Shown here piece after piece: positions 35,001 through 45,123 of a DNA stretch of 64,000 bases. The translations under genes and the position numbers were made by a program. The stretch is from Diphasiastrum complanatum (taxonomy: Eukaryota; Streptophyta; Lycopodiopsida; Lycopodiales; Lycopodiaceae). The notes beneath the pieces were generated by a model, which had not been told where the DNA came from, made no database searches, and was given only the letters and a program-made list of their open reading frames with translations. The DNA lies in contig CM055108.1 in assembly GCA_029204225.1 (NCBI GenBank), forward strand, positions 16,584,222 through 16,648,221, read 5' to 3'. The first letter of the stretch is position 1, and every line of letters begins with the position of its first letter.

Positions 35001-35396
35001 AAGTCGAGTGCCGATCTCTGCATGCAAAAAAGTGCCGAGTATTGCAGATCCATGGCCTTCCTGATGCAACAAGAATGTTTCTGGGATCGAGGTCTGGATC
35101 CCATTAGTATCAGCCCAAACACAGCCCTCCAGTCAGAAGAAGACCACGTAATGATGGCCAGGCTATACTGTAGAGCAGCCTTCATGTCGTCACGCTATGT
35201 GACCATGGTGGAAGACTGGCAGGAAATGGGCTTCGTAGAAAAAATAAGAGAATATCTGGGGCCCCTTAATTTTGGAAGTAAGCTCCGCTTCCAAGTTTTT
35301 GAAGCCCTAGGCCGGAAAATGAGCGAGCGAAAGCAGACGGCGCGACGACGAGGCAAACAAGATTCACAAGAAGTGCTCAAGAGGGCTGGTATGTAG
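32021..35396 (+). pseudogene. accessory ORF copy 3, in env position of gypsy 3
   Basis: Starts at ATG 32021 and would span about 1100 codons. N-terminal domain (residues ~20-240): 'WYQQAESFFKEIEFQ', 'FQRGTNTITRTLQKIEQ', 'MLADSRLHAQNLYDWAQF'. It recalls plant transposon-associated domains but is not identified. Then a Pro/Ser/Thr/Gln-rich linker (32760-33380), a coiled coil (33540-34000), a low-complexity hinge and a C-terminal domain with 'ALQPQPEW' (34759) and 'MMARLYCRAAFMSSRYVTM' (~35150). It is broken by TAG 32078, a G8-run frameshift near 33201-33208, TGA 33600, TGA 34146, TAG 34812 and TAG 34974; otherwise the frame from 33213 to 35396 is constant. There is no signal peptide or membrane segment, so it is unlike a viral envelope. 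Confidence 0.7.
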
Positions 35397-35539
35397 CAGC
35401 CAATTGAGGGACTTCCAATTTTGGCGAATAAATTTTGCGGATAATAAGCACCTGGTTTTACAGAAGTAAACGAAAATCCACGTTTTTCCAAGTGCCAAGC
35501 GGAAGACATCACCAGTTTTGCAGTGGGTCCTGCAACAGA

Positions 35540-35553
35540 TTAGGGGTGGATAA
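35540..35553 (+). other. polypurine tract of gypsy 3
   Basis: TTAGGGGTGGATAA directly before the LTR start TGTTAGCC. This position and composition fit the plus-strand primer of a 3' LTR. Confidence 0.65.
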
Positions 35554-36652
35554 TGTTAGCCAATTCTCTAGTACTGAGCCAAGCTGAAGACATAAGTTAT
35601 CTCTCACCCATGACCGAGGAGGTCTCAGAAGGAAGAGAGCAGAAGAAGCTGAGAGCCGAGCGTGAGAGCCGAGGAAATACTAGCTAGGAAGATAGTGATC
35701 AACTATGTGAGCCTACATGGTGTATCCCAAAGAAGGAATGACCATGTAGGAGCTAGTAACATTTTCTTGAATAGTTGTAATAAATGTAGACCCCCCTTAA
35801 AATAGTAAGAGTGAGCCACCTTTTGATGGTGACCTCTAGTGGAAGGGCAAACTCCACATGTAATTTCTAATTTAGTGGAATGCCACATGGGCTCCACATG
35901 GGCAGCCTTCTTGCTTATTTAAGGGCCCCCCTCTCTTGTGAGGGAGCTTTTGATTGTATTTTCAAGTTCTCTTGAGCTAATAAAGAGGATCCTCCACGAG
36001 TTCTTGAAGAACACTAAGCTCCTTGTTCATGGCAATGATCTTGAGTGATATTTCTATGAGCATGCTTGATTCCTTGCTTGTGAATTAACTAGATTCTTGT
36101 TTCTTGTTCTTGCTTAGTTGTGGATTAGCTTCAATTCTTGCTTGTGGAATCTTGTAGAAATCAGCATTCAAGTAAACTATAGAGTCTAGAAATGTGGTGT
36201 AAATCTTGCATAGTCTTGACATTCTAGTTCTTGATGTTCTTGGATAGTTTAGGCATCAAGTAATGTATGTTTCTTGATCCCTAGATTGTTAAATGATGTT
36301 AGGAATCTTGTTTCTTGTTTCTTGAATCTGGTTTTGGTTTCAGTAGCTATTCTAGTTCTTGATTGTTCTTTGATTCAGTAGTTAGTAGTAGGATTGCTCT
36401 CTGTGCTAAATCCTGACCAGTTTGAGCTGTAGATGGTTGCATGGCTAGCGTATGCATGTAGCTGAGTATTGGATTTGAGTTACCCACTGACAGGCTGAGA
36501 AATACGTAATGCATCCTTGAATATTGCTTCTGCTCTGTAAACGTTCTAATAAGAAGAATAATCACAAAGAACCATAACGACAGAGGTAATCCAAGAGAGA
36601 TAAGCAACAAAAAGAGAAGAACGTGTTCACAGATTCAGTGAAATAGTGAACA
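35554..36652 (+). mobile_element. LTR-A, 3' LTR of gypsy 3
   Basis: 1099 bp from TGTTAGCC to GTGAACA. It has a TATA-like TATTTAAG at 35916-35923 and AATAAAG at 35979-35985. The copy at 29-1072 is its inverted, truncated partner. No TGGCGCC-type primer site follows, which agrees with it being the 3' copy. Confidence 0.85.
35916..35923 (+). promoter_or_regulatory. TATA-like box of LTR-A copy 2
   Basis: TATTTAAG followed within ~65 bp by a polyadenylation-like AATAAAG, the usual U3-R arrangement of a plant LTR. Confidence 0.5.
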
Positions 36653-37015
36653 GGTAATCAGCTTCATCCATGTTTGATCTGATTGTTGGTAGTTCTCTAA
36701 AAGTTCTGATGGATAATTGGTAACAGATTCATCAGTCTTTGGTGAATTTTGCCCTTTAATTTGCCATAGTTACTGAGATCGAGGTTTCTGATCTGCAAAT
36801 TTAGAGGACTTATTGGCATAATATGATGATCTGCTTTCTTTTTTATCCCGTCTGGATCTGGATCCTTCTTGGATTCTGTTAGATTTTCTCGATCTTGCCA
36901 GATTTGGCCGAATCTTGATGGATCTAGCTTGATTTGGCTTGATCTTCCTAGATCTAGTGGTGATGGTTTAGCAGATTAGCTTTTTGTAATGTGCCTTCAC
37001 CAATCTGGATCTATC
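36653..37015. other. spacer between LTR-A and gypsy 4
   Basis: About 360 bp of AT-rich DNA rich in GATCT/AGATC words near 36840-36960. No gene is seen. It could be the 3' untranslated part of gypsy 4. Confidence 0.4.
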
Positions 37016-37841
37016 TCACTGTGGTGGCCAGTACTTGTGTAACCGGCTACCATTGATGGGTGTATCAAATGGTGTCCCATCTAGCTTTTGCAAATTCATG
37101 GCTCCATGATTAAGAATATTCTTGATCCGATAAGGACCTTCGCCTATGAATTTCAACTTTCCCTTGATCGCCTGGGTTTTACACATCAGGACTAGATCTC
37201 CGGAGCGAAGATCCTTCTTTTGTAACCTGTGATCATGCCATGCTTTGCATCTTTCCTTTTCAACTGCCAGTGCATGCACAACTAGTAAGCGTGTTTCACA
37301 GAGTTTATGCAGAGCTTCGTGGCATAGTTGTAGAGATTTGGACTCATTAAGACGTTGCGTGGTGGCAATCCTTAATGAAGGAACTAGAAACTCTAGTGGC
37401 ATTATAGCATCCTGACCATATACCAATTGGAAGGGTGTTTGATCAGTGCTTCCTTTATATGCTGTCCTGAATGCCCACAGAGCAGCATGCAACTTATGTT
37501 CCCAATCCGATCTGCTAGCTTCAACTGTTGGATGATTCTGCTTGCCCATTACCACAAGGATAATAAGGTGTACTGGTTCTGTGGATCACGAAGAATTCCT
37601 CCAACATGACCTTGATGGTCTCATTGATGAAATGGCTTCCGCGATTGTTGACTAGCTCCACCGGACATCCAAAGTGCACAATGATATTTTTATAAAGGAA
37701 CTTGGCAGTGGTCCTAGCATCAACTACTCTTACTGCCTTGGCTTCGACCCACTTGGTGAGGTAGTCTATGGCTACGATTATGTATCGAGCTAGGAACTCC
37801 TTGTCGCAGGGTGAATTGGACCGATGTAATTCAATCCCCAC
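37016..37841 (-). pseudogene. gypsy 4 integrase core and C-terminus
   Basis: Two minus frames joined by a small deletion at about 37521-37555. The upstream frame has KWVEAKAVRV and STPYYPCGNGQAESSN with the catalytic Glu intact. The downstream frame has 'FRTAYKGSTDQTPFQLVYGQ', 'MPLEFLVPSLRI', 'WHDHRLQKKDLRSGDLVLM' and 'KLKFIGEGPYRIKN', the usual integrase C-terminal module. The N-terminal zinc finger, RT and gag are absent. Confidence 0.8.
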
Positions 37842-38670
37842 TTTTCAAATGGTGCTTGGGCTAAGACCGGGTGCAGTAGGTCATAATTCAATCTCGTTGG
37901 TCTCCTATCGCACTTTTTCAAGTATTCCTCCATATCCTTATGAATCGTCCCAATTTTCTGATCATTGGAATCAAACTAACTCTTGCAAGCTCTTATGTGT
38001 CTTGGTCTCACTAAGATGGGACTTCGAAATCCTCTGCGAGAGTTCTTGCTCATCGGAACTGAAAATTTTGCTATCCGTGAGGGTTCACTGGTACTTTCCC
38101 GTCTTTTTTTCACTAGGAACTCTCGCACAGGCACTTAGACATCAAACTAACTCTCGCAAACTTCTCTGTGTCCTGGTCTCAATGAGATGGAACTTCAGAG
38201 GGCTCTGCGAGAGTTCTTATGAAGATTTGAATTTTTTTGAATTTTTTCAAGGGTTTTTTAAATTTTTTATGATTTTTCTCTGATTTTCACAATCTGCTTG
38301 GAACTAACTCTCGCAGGCTTCTATGTAGGTCTGGGATAGTACCCTAGAGCTGCTGCCAGTTATGCAAGGGTCAATTCACATTGGTTCTGGAGATATAAAA
38401 ATCTGATGAGATTTTAGGCTCTTTTCCCCTCCAAAAATGCAGATTGGTGTGTTTCTTGGGTTTTTTGGCTGGTTGGTTTGAGTTTCAGGCCCTTAGAGGC
38501 TGTTCAAGGCCTCCTCTCACACCTCCTCCGCTAGCTGTGAACAGTCCAAACACAACAAAAAAAAAAAAAAAAAACAGAAAACTAACTCTGAACTCCCAAA
38601 AATCTACCTAAAACTACTCTAAAAAGCAAGAAAATAGCTAAAATGCAGCTAAACTAGTTAGTGGAAACCT
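37842..38670 (-). other. gypsy 4 leader joined to integrase by deletion
   Basis: This holds imperfect direct repeats of about 120-130 bp built around CTCTGCGAGAGTTCTT and AACTAACTCTCGCA (37975-38045, 38105-38225, 38300-38330). A poly-A run lies at 38555-38575. There is no coding signal. It ends next to the primer site, so it is leader sequence fused directly to integrase. Confidence 0.55.
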
Positions 38671-38689
38671 ATCCCCGGCAACGGCGCCA
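38671..38689 (-). other. gypsy 4 primer-binding site
   Basis: Minus strand TGGCGCCGTTGCCGGGGAT, one base from the LTR end CCTACA. This is the classic Tat/Athila-type site. Confidence 0.85.
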
Positions 38690-38690
38690 C

Positions 38691-39160
38691 TGTAGGGTCG
38701 AAGATCTTGCGTAGTATAGCCCTCCCGCCTGTCAACCAGGGTTAGATCACTGGATAAGTGTTCACCTACAAATGAGCTCTCCACATTGACTTATACTTGA
38801 AGGCCCTTGTTTTACAAAGAACCGTCAAAACCTAGGAACCTGATAATTTAGTTAAGTTACAAGCCGTAGTAATTAAGTATAGAACTAAGTCACTTACAAA
38901 AAGGTTCCATGGGACAAACCCCCAATGGACCATATGACTTATTTTTATAAGTTAGGTTCCATGGGACAAATCCCCAATGGACCTAAGCTAGAGCTGCTTT
39001 AATTATATAACGTGAACTGATTTGAATTACAATATGGCTAGAATACTTGCAGGGAATATTAGCCTACATATCTCCTAAAACAAAACACTAAGATAGACAA
39101 TTATATTCACAGATATCTATGGACGTTGGGCTTAATAAATTTTGAAAGGCTCACAACATT
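38691..39160 (-). mobile_element. gypsy 4 5' LTR (outer edge uncertain)
   Basis: The minus-sense 3' end CCTACA at 38691 is secure from the adjacent primer site. The outer edge is a guess from a possible TGTTGTGAG start near 39148-39160. An internal ~62-bp direct repeat (AAGGTTCCATGGGACAAACCC near 38900 and 38955) is visible. Confidence 0.5.
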
Positions 39161-39675
39161 CATTACTAAATTGTTGAGTCATAAAGTATTGATTACACGA
39201 TTATTTTCATCTCCTGTTGATTGCAAACACTGAGGCATCTTTTTAGAAGGAGGAAATTCATGGATTGACATGCCATCCATGTCCATAGAAGGCTCCATAG
39301 ACTGTTTGCAAAATTTTGAACTACAAACTGTAGCTTGACGTTCCATCTTCATTTCTGGAACTCAACCTTGCAACACATTTTGATTTGAAACTCGTGATTT
39401 CTTCTTCCAAGAAATGAGACTACATCTTTATCATCATATGTTAGTGGAGATTCCCCTACACAAGTTGACCTTCTAACAAAAACTTGTTGTAGACCTGCTT
39501 TTAATGGTCTACTCAAATATGCATGAAGTAAATCAAGAAGTCCTCTAGACTTCGAAATGCAAGATCGATTCGGAGTTGATCTACTATGCTACAGCTCTTA
39601 TGTAGCTAAAACAATTAGATAATTGCCATGCAGACTATCTACAAGAATCTTGGGCTTGCAGTTTGAATTGTTTGG
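39161..39675. other. no gene recognised
   Basis: AT-rich spacer between gypsy 4 and the TRIM. No coding or repeat signal is seen. Confidence 0.4.
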
Positions 39676-39705
39676 TGTTAGAAATCCATAAATCATAATA
39701 TGGAT

Positions 39706-39777
39706 GGACGGACTAGGATTCAAACCCACGACCTCCCTCATACCGGATGGGATGCTCTACCATTGAGCTATCCACCC
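39706..39777 (-). ncRNA. tRNA-like domain in TRIM 3' LTR
   Basis: In minus sense it has acceptor arms GGGTGGA and TCCGTCC that pair with two G-T wobbles, D-arm/A-box TAGCTCAATGGTAGAGC, and B-box GGTTTGAATCC. The T-stem has one mismatch. The anticodon arm is atypical: TCCC and GGGA pair around an 11-nt loop, so a working tRNA is unlikely. Confidence 0.65.
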
Positions 39778-39819
39778 TGTTTGATAGTTCTCTCTAGAGT
39801 GTAGATTGATATTCCAACA

Positions 39820-39833
39820 CCCCCCCTCAAGCC
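39820..39833 (-). other. TRIM polypurine tract
   Basis: Minus strand GGCTTGAGGGGGGG directly before the 3' LTR start TGTTGGAA. Confidence 0.75.
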
Positions 39834-39922
39834 ACACTTGGTTGGGGTCCTAGTTGTCACCTGCCCCACAACTTGGGCCACCTAACCATGGCTTTGACAC
39901 CATGAACTGTTAGGTCTAACTT

Positions 39923-39935
39923 GGCTCTGATACCA
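39923..39935 (-). other. TRIM primer-binding site
   Basis: Minus strand TGGTATCAGAGCC directly after the 5' LTR end TAACA. Confidence 0.85.
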
Positions 39936-39965
39936 TGTTAGAAATCCATAAATCATAATATGGAT

Positions 39966-40037
39966 GGATAGACTAGGATTTGAACCTAGGACCTCCCTCA
40001 TACTGGATGGGATGCTCTACCACTGAGCTATCTGCCC
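39966..40037 (-). ncRNA. tRNA-like domain in TRIM 5' LTR
   Basis: Same layout as the 3' copy, better preserved in the T-arm: CTAGG-TTCAAAT-CCTAG pairs perfectly. D-arm/A-box TAGCTCAGTGGTAGAGC and B-box GGTTCAAATCC match RNA polymerase III internal promoter consensus. Acceptor GGGCAGA/TCTATCC pairs in six of seven positions, one of them a G-T wobble, with one C-A mismatch. The anticodon arm has the same abnormal loop. Confidence 0.7.
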
Positions 40038-40087
40038 TGTTTGATAGTTCTCTCTAGAGTGTGGATTGATATTCCAACATGGTATCA

Positions 40088-40640
40088 GTGTGAAGTTTTT
40101 AGCACGTGTGAACTTCACCACACACCTTACAAGATCTTACTGAGGTGTTGTGATTGCACAAGATTGATCAAAGAACAGTATGCTTGAAAAATTTAAGACA
40201 AGAGCACAATGGCATACATCTGATGAAAAAATCTAACTCTTCACTATGAGAAATGAATGTCAAAAATAATTCTAAGTGTTCAGTATGGGAAAAAGAGGCT
40301 GCTCTCAGGTAGAGAGAGAAAATCAAACATGAATAACTCAGGTAGAGAGAGAATGAGTCCAAAACACCAAAATTTCAATATTCACAATATGGCAAAACAT
40401 GCCCAGCTTTCCCTACATGAGACTCGACTTGAATTCCTATAGTGGAGTTGCATGGAAAGTGCACTTAACTGAACTAATTCACCTACCAGAGATCCACATG
40501 TGTAACTGCATGCATGTATGTTGCATGTACTGCATGTCAACTCATAAAACTGCCTAGACATGTGTAGATCACTGAAACTACTTTGCATGTTGCATGCGCT
40601 GATTGCATGTGGCTTGCATGCATACAGTATGACTTTGTAT
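40088..40640 (-). mobile_element. copia 5 3' LTR (inner edge uncertain)
   Basis: The outer edge TGTGAAG at 40088 is defined by alignment to the 5' LTR at 45137. The inner edge near 40640 is inferred from where RNase H similarity stops. The inner part is dense in TGCATG words. Confidence 0.6.
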
Positions 40641-40699
40641 ATTATCTAAACTACTGCATGTCATCAAAATAGAACCTATCTAACCCAAATTCGACCTAT

Positions 40700-43600
40700 A
40701 CTTTGATCCATAAAACCTTCTTAGTTGTGGTTGTAAGAGATTTGTATTCAGCTTCACAGGATGACAAAGAAATAGTTGTCTGCTTCTTTGATAGCCAAGA
40801 AACCAAGTTCTCTCCAAGCACTTCTAGATTTCCTTTCCAGCCTGTCTCCTACAAAATCTGAATCTGAAAAAGCAATCAAAGTCAGATCTTCTCCTTCATA
40901 GAATAATCCATAATCCAAGGTAGAAGATATATACCTCAAGACTCTTTTAGCCAACTTCCAATGATATAACTTTGGATCCTACATGTGTTGACTTAGCTTA
41001 TGAACACAAAAGCTTAGATCAGGCCTAGTCAATGTTAACTAAATAAGTGAGCCAATAAGACTTCTAGTGATGTCCTCAAAGGATTTTTCATCATCTTCCA
41101 TAGGAACTTCTACAGTGTGCTCCATAGGTGTATCTATGCCTTTACAGTTCTCCATATGGAATTTCCTGAGCATGGAAAGTGCATATCTACTTTGTCTTAT
41201 AAATGCATGACCTTTCCAAAAATCTATTTCAAGGCCTAGAATATAGTGAAGAGCTCCTAAGTCCTGCATCTTAAACTCAGTACCAAGTGCATGCTTAGTT
41301 TCTTCAACTAACTTCTCATTGTTTCCACAAAGAATGATATCATCTACATAGATGAGAAGTATAATTACAAAGTTATCTACAAACTTATAATACAGAGAAG
41401 GGTCATATTCACTTAGACAAAATCCGAGTGATATGAGATAGGAGTTGAGCCTTGCATACCAAGACCTTGGTGCTTGTTTCAATCCATACAGACTTTTGAA
41501 CAAAAGACAAACTTTTGATTCATCACCTTCCTTCACAAAACCTGGAGGTTGCTCCATGTAAATCTCCTCCTCAAGGTAACCATTGAGAAATGCATTGGAA
41601 ACTTCAAGCTAGAACATTCTCCATTTGTGAAAACATGCAAGAGAGATGAGTATTCGAATTGTTACCATCTTTGCAACTAGTGCAAAGGTGTCTTCATAGT
41701 CAAGACCTTTGATCTATGAATAACCTTTGGCACAAAGCCTTGCTTTATACTTACTGATAGATCCATCATGATTATACTTGATTCTGAATGCCCACTTACA
41801 TCCGATTACATGCATGCTGTTTGGTGGCTCCACAAGCTCCCATGTGTTGTTTGACATCAAGGCTTCAAACTCTTCGGTCATTGCTTCAACCCACTCTTTG
41901 GATTGAAGTGCTTCTTGAACATCTTTAGGCTCTTTATCTGATATAAAAAGTGCATGATAGGAAGTTTCACCTTCCACTTGCCTTCCTTCAACATCATATG
42001 TGAGCCTACTTGGCTCAGATCTTGCTCGTGTAGATCTTCTTGGTGTGGTAGCTTGAATTTGCTCCTCCTCAAGCCTCGGCCTCACCTATTCTTGAACAGC
42101 ATCAAGATTGATGATTGATCTTGCATGAGACTCCTTGACCTGTGCGTCATCCAAGTTAAACTTCTGACCTTCATGGAAGATCACGTCTCTACTAACAACA
42201 TTCTTGTCAGTAGAGGGTAAATAAACTTTGTATGCCTTTTTGATAGATGCATATCCTACAAAAATTACTCTTACAGCACTAGGATCTTCCTTCTTCCTAG
42301 TTTCTAGAGGCACGTGCACAAAGCATACACAGCCAAAAATCCTAAGATGATCTACCTTAGGTTTTTTCTTATACAACATCTCAAATGGTGTCTTTCCTCC
42401 TATTGCAAGATTTGAAAGCCTATTACAAAGATAGTTTGCACATGCAACTACCTCTCCCCAAAATTCTTTAGGCAGAGAAGCTTCTAGCCTAATGGCTTTT
42501 GCACATTCACACAAAGTTCTATTTTTTCTCTCAGCAACTCCATTTTGCTGAGGAGTATATGAACAAGAAAACTCTCTTTGAATACCCTCTCTCTCACAAA
42601 AGTCTTTAAAATTATTGGAAGTGTATTCTCTTCCACTATCACTTCTCAAAGCTTTCAACTTGAAAGGAAACTGCTTTTCTACATAAGCTTTGACAGTAAG
42701 AAAAACATCATAAACCATGGCTTTTGAAGACAACATATAGATCCAAGAATATCTTGTATAATCATCTACAAAAGAGACAAAGCAGTTGGCTCCTCCTTTG
42801 CTCTTAGTTGATGAGAAATGAACATCAGAGTGTACAAGCTCAAATGGTTGCTTTGTCTTGATACTTGATCTAGGAAAAGGCCTTCTGTGTGACTTTGCCA
42901 GTACACAAGTTTCACAAGGTAGAAGCTCCTTTGACAGTGTCTTTGGTAGACCAACAACTTTTCCTTCTTTGACCATAGATTGCATGGCTTTGAAATTGGG
43001 ATGACCCAATCTCTTGTGCCACAAATCCTCCTGTAGGACCTTGGTCTCATAAGCAATATTTGAAATGTTAGCACTCTCCCTAGAATCTAGTTTGTACAAC
43101 TTACCAATTCTAGATCCTCTAGCAATAACTTCATTTTCTCTTGAGATTATACACTTGTCAACTTGAAACTTGACATCCAATCCACTATCAAACAATTGTC
43201 CTACACTAATGAGATTCTTGGTTAATCTAGGTACATACAGTACATCATGTAAGCAAAAAGATTTTGATGATGATGCATGCAGTGGAATACTACCTATTCC
43301 TTCAATTCTACACTCTACATCATTAGCAGTATAGATTGATCTTTTTGCACCTAGATATGGCATGAGATTAGTGAAAGAGTTCCTAGAACTAGACATATGG
43401 GAACTAGCCCCACTATCTATCCACCAAACTTCTTCATTCTTCAAAAAAAAAGATGAAAAAGTAGACATCATTAATGAATCCTCTCTTTCACTCTCTACAC
43501 CCTCACACTCATCCTCATTAGTAAGGTTAGCTTGCTTAGATTGGTTCTTCTTCTTGAAACAGTTTGATGCATAGTGTCCTTTCTTGCCACAAAAAAAACA

Positions 43601-44368
43601 CTTGATCTTTGACAGCTTCTTTTTGCCACTAGATGTTGCAGCTTGTGAGGACTGATCCTCACCACATTCTTTGGCTTTGTCCTTCTTGAAGTGTTGTTGT
43701 CCTTTGCCCTTGCCTCTTGACTTGTCTCTGATGAAGAGTGCTTTGTCATCTCCACAATCTTTCAATGAAAGTCTGTTGATCCTCAGCATCTTGTTCTCTT
43801 GCCTACTTTCTTCAGCAATGAGAACACCTTGCAGTGTCTCCAAGGATGGAAGATCCTCCCTGACCGCATAAGTCTGCACAATATTGTCATACTCATCTCT
43901 AAGTCCATTTATGACTACTTGAACAAGTTCAGTGTTCTTAAGAACATCACTATTACCAGCTAACTCTTGATGAAGATCCTTAACTCTCATGACATATGAT
44001 GGAGCACTCTCATCTACTCTATGATAACTTAGATATATTTGGTTTCTAAGTGTAAGCAATCTAGAAGTATTTTTTATTTCATAGATTGTTTTAAGAGTAT
44101 CCCAAGCTTCCTTGGCAGTGGTGCATGTGCTGATCTCTCTTAACACTTCATTGGTAACATTCATTTTTATAAAATAAAGGGCAATTCTAGTTCTTTTATG
44201 AAATGCTGCAGCTTCATTAGGTGCAGCAGGTTCTTCTTCAGCTCCACTCACAGTATCCATTACATCATGTAGAATCAATAATGATTCCATTCTAATCTTC
44301 CACATTGCATAATTGGAAGATGTTAATCTCTCACTGTGCTCTAAGAAATGTGAACCAGATGAAGACAT
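40700..44368 (-). pseudogene. copia 5 gag-pol polyprotein
   Basis: Starts at ATG 44368 (MSSSGSHFLEHSERLTSSNY). Landmarks: Gag; CFFCGKKGHYASNC knuckle; protease DSGASSHM; integrase HKRLGHPNF zinc region and core with first Asp (HSDVHF), second Asp (LRSDSGREY) and Glu (NGVAERKNRT); RT with VCLLFKSLYGLKQAPRSW and YVDDI; RNase H with FSDSDFVGD, then after a frameshift near 40830 SSCEAEYKSL. From 44368 to about 40830 there is a single frame broken only by TAG at 42086-42088, 41714-41716, 41609-41611, 41039-41041 and 40979-40981. Four of these fall where copia proteins normally have Gln. The catalytic residues of RT and integrase look intact, unlike in the copia at 5904. Confidence 0.9.
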
Positions 44369-45123
44369 CTTCTCTATGTGATATTCTAGTAATGATAAAA
44401 AAATGGAGTTGAAAGGATGTTGCTTGCTATCTCAATCTAGGATCTAACACAGATGTTGATCCACCCTATGAAATCTAGCAACAGATGTGAGAACAAATTC
44501 TCAACACAGAAAATCAATCTATCTTGAATTTGGATCTTGCTTCAATCACAAAAGAAGAAGCACATGCAAGCAAGAAGTCTATCTCTCCCACGAGTTTCAA
44601 AGTACTGATAAACTCTCTAGGAACTTACTTTCAACTCAAACACAGTAATATGTGTGAAATGAAAAGTCTAAGACCTCAGAACACTCACTTCTATCCAATT
44701 CTACTTGATTGACAGTAAAAATTGATGAAAATGGTGAAAAAGACAGATGTGTGCTCACTTTGGCATATCCCACAAGTTGAGTACCCTCTCAAACTCTCTG
44801 ATTGCCTAAAACTCTACTAAAAACAAATCAAATTGATTCAGAAACAAGAGCAACACATTCTACTCTTCAATACCTATCCAACAAGCTATAGAACATCAAA
44901 TTTGGGTCATTCCTTGAGAAGTAGCACTCATTAATGGTTTCACACATGTGAGCTCTCTGTCCGTACAGAGCTCCATTGGATCAGATCAGCCTTGATTTTA
45001 TCCAATTATTGTCCTCAGATTGCTTGTTTCTCAGCGAGTTTGAATACCTCTCCCAAATCCGAGTTCTTGCAAGCAAAAACACTGATGATCTGATGTATAC
45101 ACCCTCACCTCTTTAAAGCATTA
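44369..45123 (-). other. copia 5 leader
   Basis: 755 bp between primer site and gag. No gene is seen; the short open frame at 44524-44712 has no support. Confidence 0.5.

Larger units (their letters stand above)
21418..36652 (+). mobile_element. Ty3/gypsy element 3 with an extra ORF after pol
   Basis: Order: 5'-truncated gag, nucleocapsid, a 3.7-kb inserted module, pol (RT, RNase H, integrase), 25-bp minisatellite, accessory ORF copy 3, polypurine tract and 3' LTR-A. No 5' LTR is present; gag begins part-way through its domain near 21424. The matching of LTR-A to a TGGCGCC-type primer site (1-28) places the family near Tat/Athila elements. It is disrupted by TAG stops and at least two frameshifts. 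Confidence 0.75.
39676..40079 (-). mobile_element. TRIM element with tRNA-like LTRs
   Basis: Two 144-bp direct repeats (39676-39819 and 39936-40079), each starting TGTTAGAA and ending TTCCAACA, flank a 116-bp interior. In minus sense the interior starts with a Met-tRNA primer site and ends with a G-rich polypurine tract. This is the full set of signals of a terminal-repeat retrotransposon in miniature, with no coding capacity. Outer 5-bp flanks (TTTGG and TGGTA) do not match, so the target duplication is lost or the ends were rearranged. Inside each LTR is a 72-nt tRNA-like sequence in the same sense. Confidence 0.85.

Noticed and set aside
32021-35396. Retroviral envelope gene
   Set aside because: The position fits, but there is no signal peptide, transmembrane segment or envelope-like cysteine pattern. 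The centre is a coiled coil.
39700-40040. CRISPR-like or tandem array
   Set aside because: There are only two 144-bp repeats, with a spacer that carries retroelement signals; nothing else in this plant-type window suggests an array.
39676-40079. Pair of ordinary nuclear tRNA genes
   Set aside because: The whole 144-bp LTR is repeated, not just the tRNA, and the anticodon arm does not fold into a 7-nt loop.
40979-42088. TAG reassigned to Gln, or gag-pol TAG readthrough
   Set aside because: Five TAGs scattered through RT and RNase H do not fit a single readthrough site. The ODR4-like gene ends at TAG, and mutation of CAG explains the pattern.
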